Below, piece after piece: positions 62,399 to 64,000 of a stretch of DNA of 64,000 nt (positions are counted from its first letter, which is position 1; each line of letters opens with the position of its first letter). The position numbers and the translations under genes were made by a program. Under the pieces are notes generated by a model. That model saw only the letters and a program-made list of their open reading frames with translations, was not told where the DNA came from and made no database searches. Source of the DNA: Gammaproteobacteria bacterium (GTDB taxonomy: Bacteria > Pseudomonadota > Gammaproteobacteria > Pseudomonadales > Pseudohongiellaceae); assembly GCA_028818225.1 (NCBI GenBank), contig JAPPOG010000069.1, positions 62,001 through 126,000 of the forward strand. Direction: 5' to 3'.

Positions 62399-63406
62399 CT
62401 ATTGCCAAGCAGTACTCAGGAGTTCGTATGAGTGCCGGCGTGCGTCACAATCATGGGTAATCGTGAGAATCATCAGTTCGTCCAGTTCAAATCGTTTTGC
62501 CCAGGTATGGAGCTTGTCGCAAACTTGTTCCGGGGTGCCCACGGCACGTCGATCACGATTTTCGTCAATGGCGCGTAATTCCCCGTCACTGTATTCATAA
62601 TCCATCGCTTCCTGAACTGATGGAAAAGGTCCCGGATTCCCGCGGAGTAAACGGATAAACCAGAGATCCCTGCTTCTCGAGAGTTCAATGGCTTCCGCTT
62701 CAGTCTCCGCGCAAATGGTGAATACTGTTAGTGCGCTGTGTGGCGCGTCCAGGTTTGGTCCCGGCTTAAAATGCTCACGGTAATAATCAAATATATCAGG
62801 TCTGATTTGCGGGTTAATAAAGTAGGCAAAGTTGTATGGCAGGCCCGACTTCGCTGCCAGAGAGGCGCTGTCCTCACTGGAACCCAACATCCATAATTCC
62901 GGGGGATTCTTTACTGTCGGAAAAGCGCGGGCATTTTGCATTCCCGGTGTCAACGGATCGGTATCGTTCAGCAATGCCTGCAGGTCGAGAACCATGTTGG
63001 GGAAATATTCTGGTCCTATACTTGAACCATAGCGGATCGCCGCTGCTGTAAATGGGTCGGTACCCGGTGCCCGACCCACGCCTAAATCAACCCGGCCTGG
63101 GTAGAGGGTTTCCAGGATTTTGAAGTTTTCAGCGACCTTATAGGGGCTATAGTGGGGCAGCATTATTCCACCCGAACCGATACGAATTGACCCTGTTTCA
63201 GCGCCGAGGCGACCCAGCAACACTTCCGGTGAGCATCCCGCCAGAGCATCGGAAGCGTGATGTTCAGCAACCCAATAGCGGAAATAACCCAGTTCGTCGC
63301 AGCGCTTAGCCAAGGTCATTGTTTCCTGCAAGGCATTACTTGCATCGCTGCCAGATTTAATCGGCGATTGATCCAGGACGGAAAGACTGATTTTTTGCAG
63401 AGACAA
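62399..63406 (-). CDS. LLM-class flavin-dependent monooxygenase
   Basis: The 335-residue protein matches the luciferase-like monooxygenase family, probably the MsnO8/YhbW group: LSVLDQSPIKSGSDASNAL at the start, RYWVAEHHASDALAGCSPEV near residue 45, GSIRIGSGGIMLPHYSPYKV and ETLYPGRVDLGVGRAPGTDP. These enzymes use FMNH2 and oxygen. The substrate is unknown. It is the first gene of the minus-strand run that continues through the VOC, DUF2306, S9, TldD and TldE genes; the next start lies 47 bases downstream. Confidence 0.9.
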   Translation of the reverse strand: MSLQKISLSVLDQSPIKSGSDASNALQETMTLAKRCDELGYFRYWVAEHHASDALAGCSPEVLLGRLGAETGSIRIGSGGIMLPHYSPYKVAENFKILETLYPGRVDLGVGRAPGTDPFTAAAIRYGSSIGPEYFPNMVLDLQALLNDTDPLTPGMQNARAFPTVKNPPELWMLGSSEDSASLAAKSGLPYNFAYFINPQIRPDIFDYYREHFKPGPNLDAPHSALTVFTICAETEAEAIELSRSRDLWFIRLLRGNPGPFPSVQEAMDYEYSDGELRAIDENRDRRAVGTPEQVCDKLHTWAKRFELDELMILTITHDCDARRHSYELLSTAWQ

Positions 63407-63606
63407 GATGCCCCCTTTTAATGTTGCTTGCTACCGCTGCCAAGCTAAATTCAGCGTTATGATTTGTTACGGAAGGCGCAGTATAGCGTCTAACGCTTTG
63501 ATGGCAACGACAATGGAAAAATTCCAAATTTTCCTGCTCTGGCTTATGTATCTATTGAGGAAGAGAGCGTCAATTCTCAATTCCGTTCCTTTACCTTGCT
63601 TCTTAT

Positions 63607-63861
63607 TTTCATGAGTGTGAAGTTGACTTCACTACCCTGCGCCCAGAATCAGCTCGAAAGTATTTGGCAGAGCATTCCGCCGACCTGGTAGTTGTTTCTA
63701 CGGGGCTTCTGCACCTGCGGATGATGATGGCGCTTCAACGTCAAGAATTACCCCTTAGCGCTATGCAATTTCACCCTGGGTGGATAATGAGTCTGGAAGG
63801 ACCAAGAAGTCGCCAGTTGACCCGCAATGTGATTGAGGAGATCAATGAATTAAGAGGCTGA
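63607..63861 (+). pseudogene. Decayed fragment resembling a class I glutamine amidotransferase end
   Basis: An open frame of about 85 codons before the TGA at 63859 ends with ELPLSAMQFHPGWIMSLEG and then NVIEEINELRG. The segment recalls the LPxxxVQFHPESIMxLGG end of TrpG-type glutamine amidotransferases, but the FHPES His-x-Glu is changed to FHPGW, so the catalytic Glu is gone. The part before it does not match well. I read it as a decayed gene end; the sequence from 63407 to 63606 shows no gene. Confidence 0.3.
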
Positions 63862-63875
63862 GGCTAACAGGGTAA

Positions 63876-64000
63876 TTAATTGAGCTCTCTATTCAGGAAA
63901 TTTGCTATGCGTAATCCTGCTAGTCCAAGACGAAGGCGGGAGATAATCTGCATTTCGGCTCGGTAGGTATTGCCTAATTGCTGCTGATTCAGGCGACTAC
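63876..64000 (-). CDS. C-terminal end of an unidentified gene (partial)
   Basis: On the minus strand an open frame enters from beyond the window and stops at TAA (63876-63878). It gives about 40 residues, ending RLRLGLAGLRIANFLNREL. The fragment is arginine- and leucine-rich and helical. I could not assign it to a family. It may be a real gene end because the frame is open to the window edge, but 40 codons are weak evidence. Confidence 0.35.
   Translation of the reverse strand, partial: SRLNQQQLGNTYRAEMQIISRLRLGLAGLRIANFLNRELN

Overview
The window looks like the chromosome of a free-living, aerobic to microaerobic, heterotrophic Gammaproteobacterium, probably marine. The signs are an FNR regulator next to uspE (the same pairing as in Escherichia coli), a Pal lipoprotein, FadH, a TfoX-N protein, TonB-dependent receptors, many exported hydrolases and several fatty-acid oxidation genes. 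GC content looks mid-range by eye. The genus cannot be fixed from sequence reading alone. I saw no rRNA or tRNA gene, CRISPR array, insertion sequence or prophage.

Layout. 1-3.3 kb: the end of an ExbD/TolR gene, a terminator, then an aldolase-dehydrogenase fusion followed by mtnA, probably a 5-methylthioribose/5-deoxyribose salvage shunt. 3.3-10.9 kb: small housekeeping and envelope genes, an FAD-oxidoreductase/SelD fusion, a 2-oxoglutarate oxygenase and a YceI protein. 11-15.4 kb: tandem paralogous TonB receptors; one is broken by a 19-bp partial duplication. 15.5-24.7 kb: MFS and SSS transporters, a patatin, a GNAT gene with an internal amber codon, a thioesterase, a HAD phosphatase, a ThDP enzyme, a TfoX-N protein and an exported protein of unknown role. 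25-29.7 kb: a Tat-exported epimerase, a DUF4105 membrane protein, an esterase and Pal.

30-35 kb: a compact five-gene operon with two acyl-CoA dehydrogenases, a histidine-phosphatase-fold protein, an APH-type kinase and an SDR. The gene content recalls the bacterial Lva (levulinate) pathway and mammalian ACAD10/11, in which 4-hydroxyacyl-CoAs are phosphorylated before elimination. 35-37.6 kb: a split polyamine-synthase-like pair and a secreted hydrolase. 37.6-42 kb: fadH, fnr and two universal stress proteins, with well-formed FNR boxes upstream of both stress genes. 42.2-50.6 kb: a beta-oxidation cluster (three acyl-CoA dehydrogenases, thiolase, a multifunctional FadB/FadJ-type protein, zinc alcohol dehydrogenase).

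50.6-55.5 kb: a prolyl-hydroxylase-like oxygenase, a zinc peptidase, LOG, DUF2237, sulfotransferase, SGNH hydrolase and a membrane protein. 55.6-63.4 kb: a six-gene minus-strand operon (LLM flavin monooxygenase, exported VOC protein, shortened DUF2306 protein, S9 peptidase, Tat-exported TldD homologue, signal-less TldE/PmbA homologue). The window ends with a decayed glutamine-amidotransferase-like remnant and the tail of an unknown minus-strand gene.

Two themes recur. Acyl-CoA metabolism is dense: five acyl-CoA dehydrogenases, four of them in two parallel pairs. Gene decay in progress is also common: a frameshifted TonB receptor, an amber GNAT, a cytochrome c fragment, an enolase-superfamily tail, a shortened DUF2306 gene and a GATase-like remnant.
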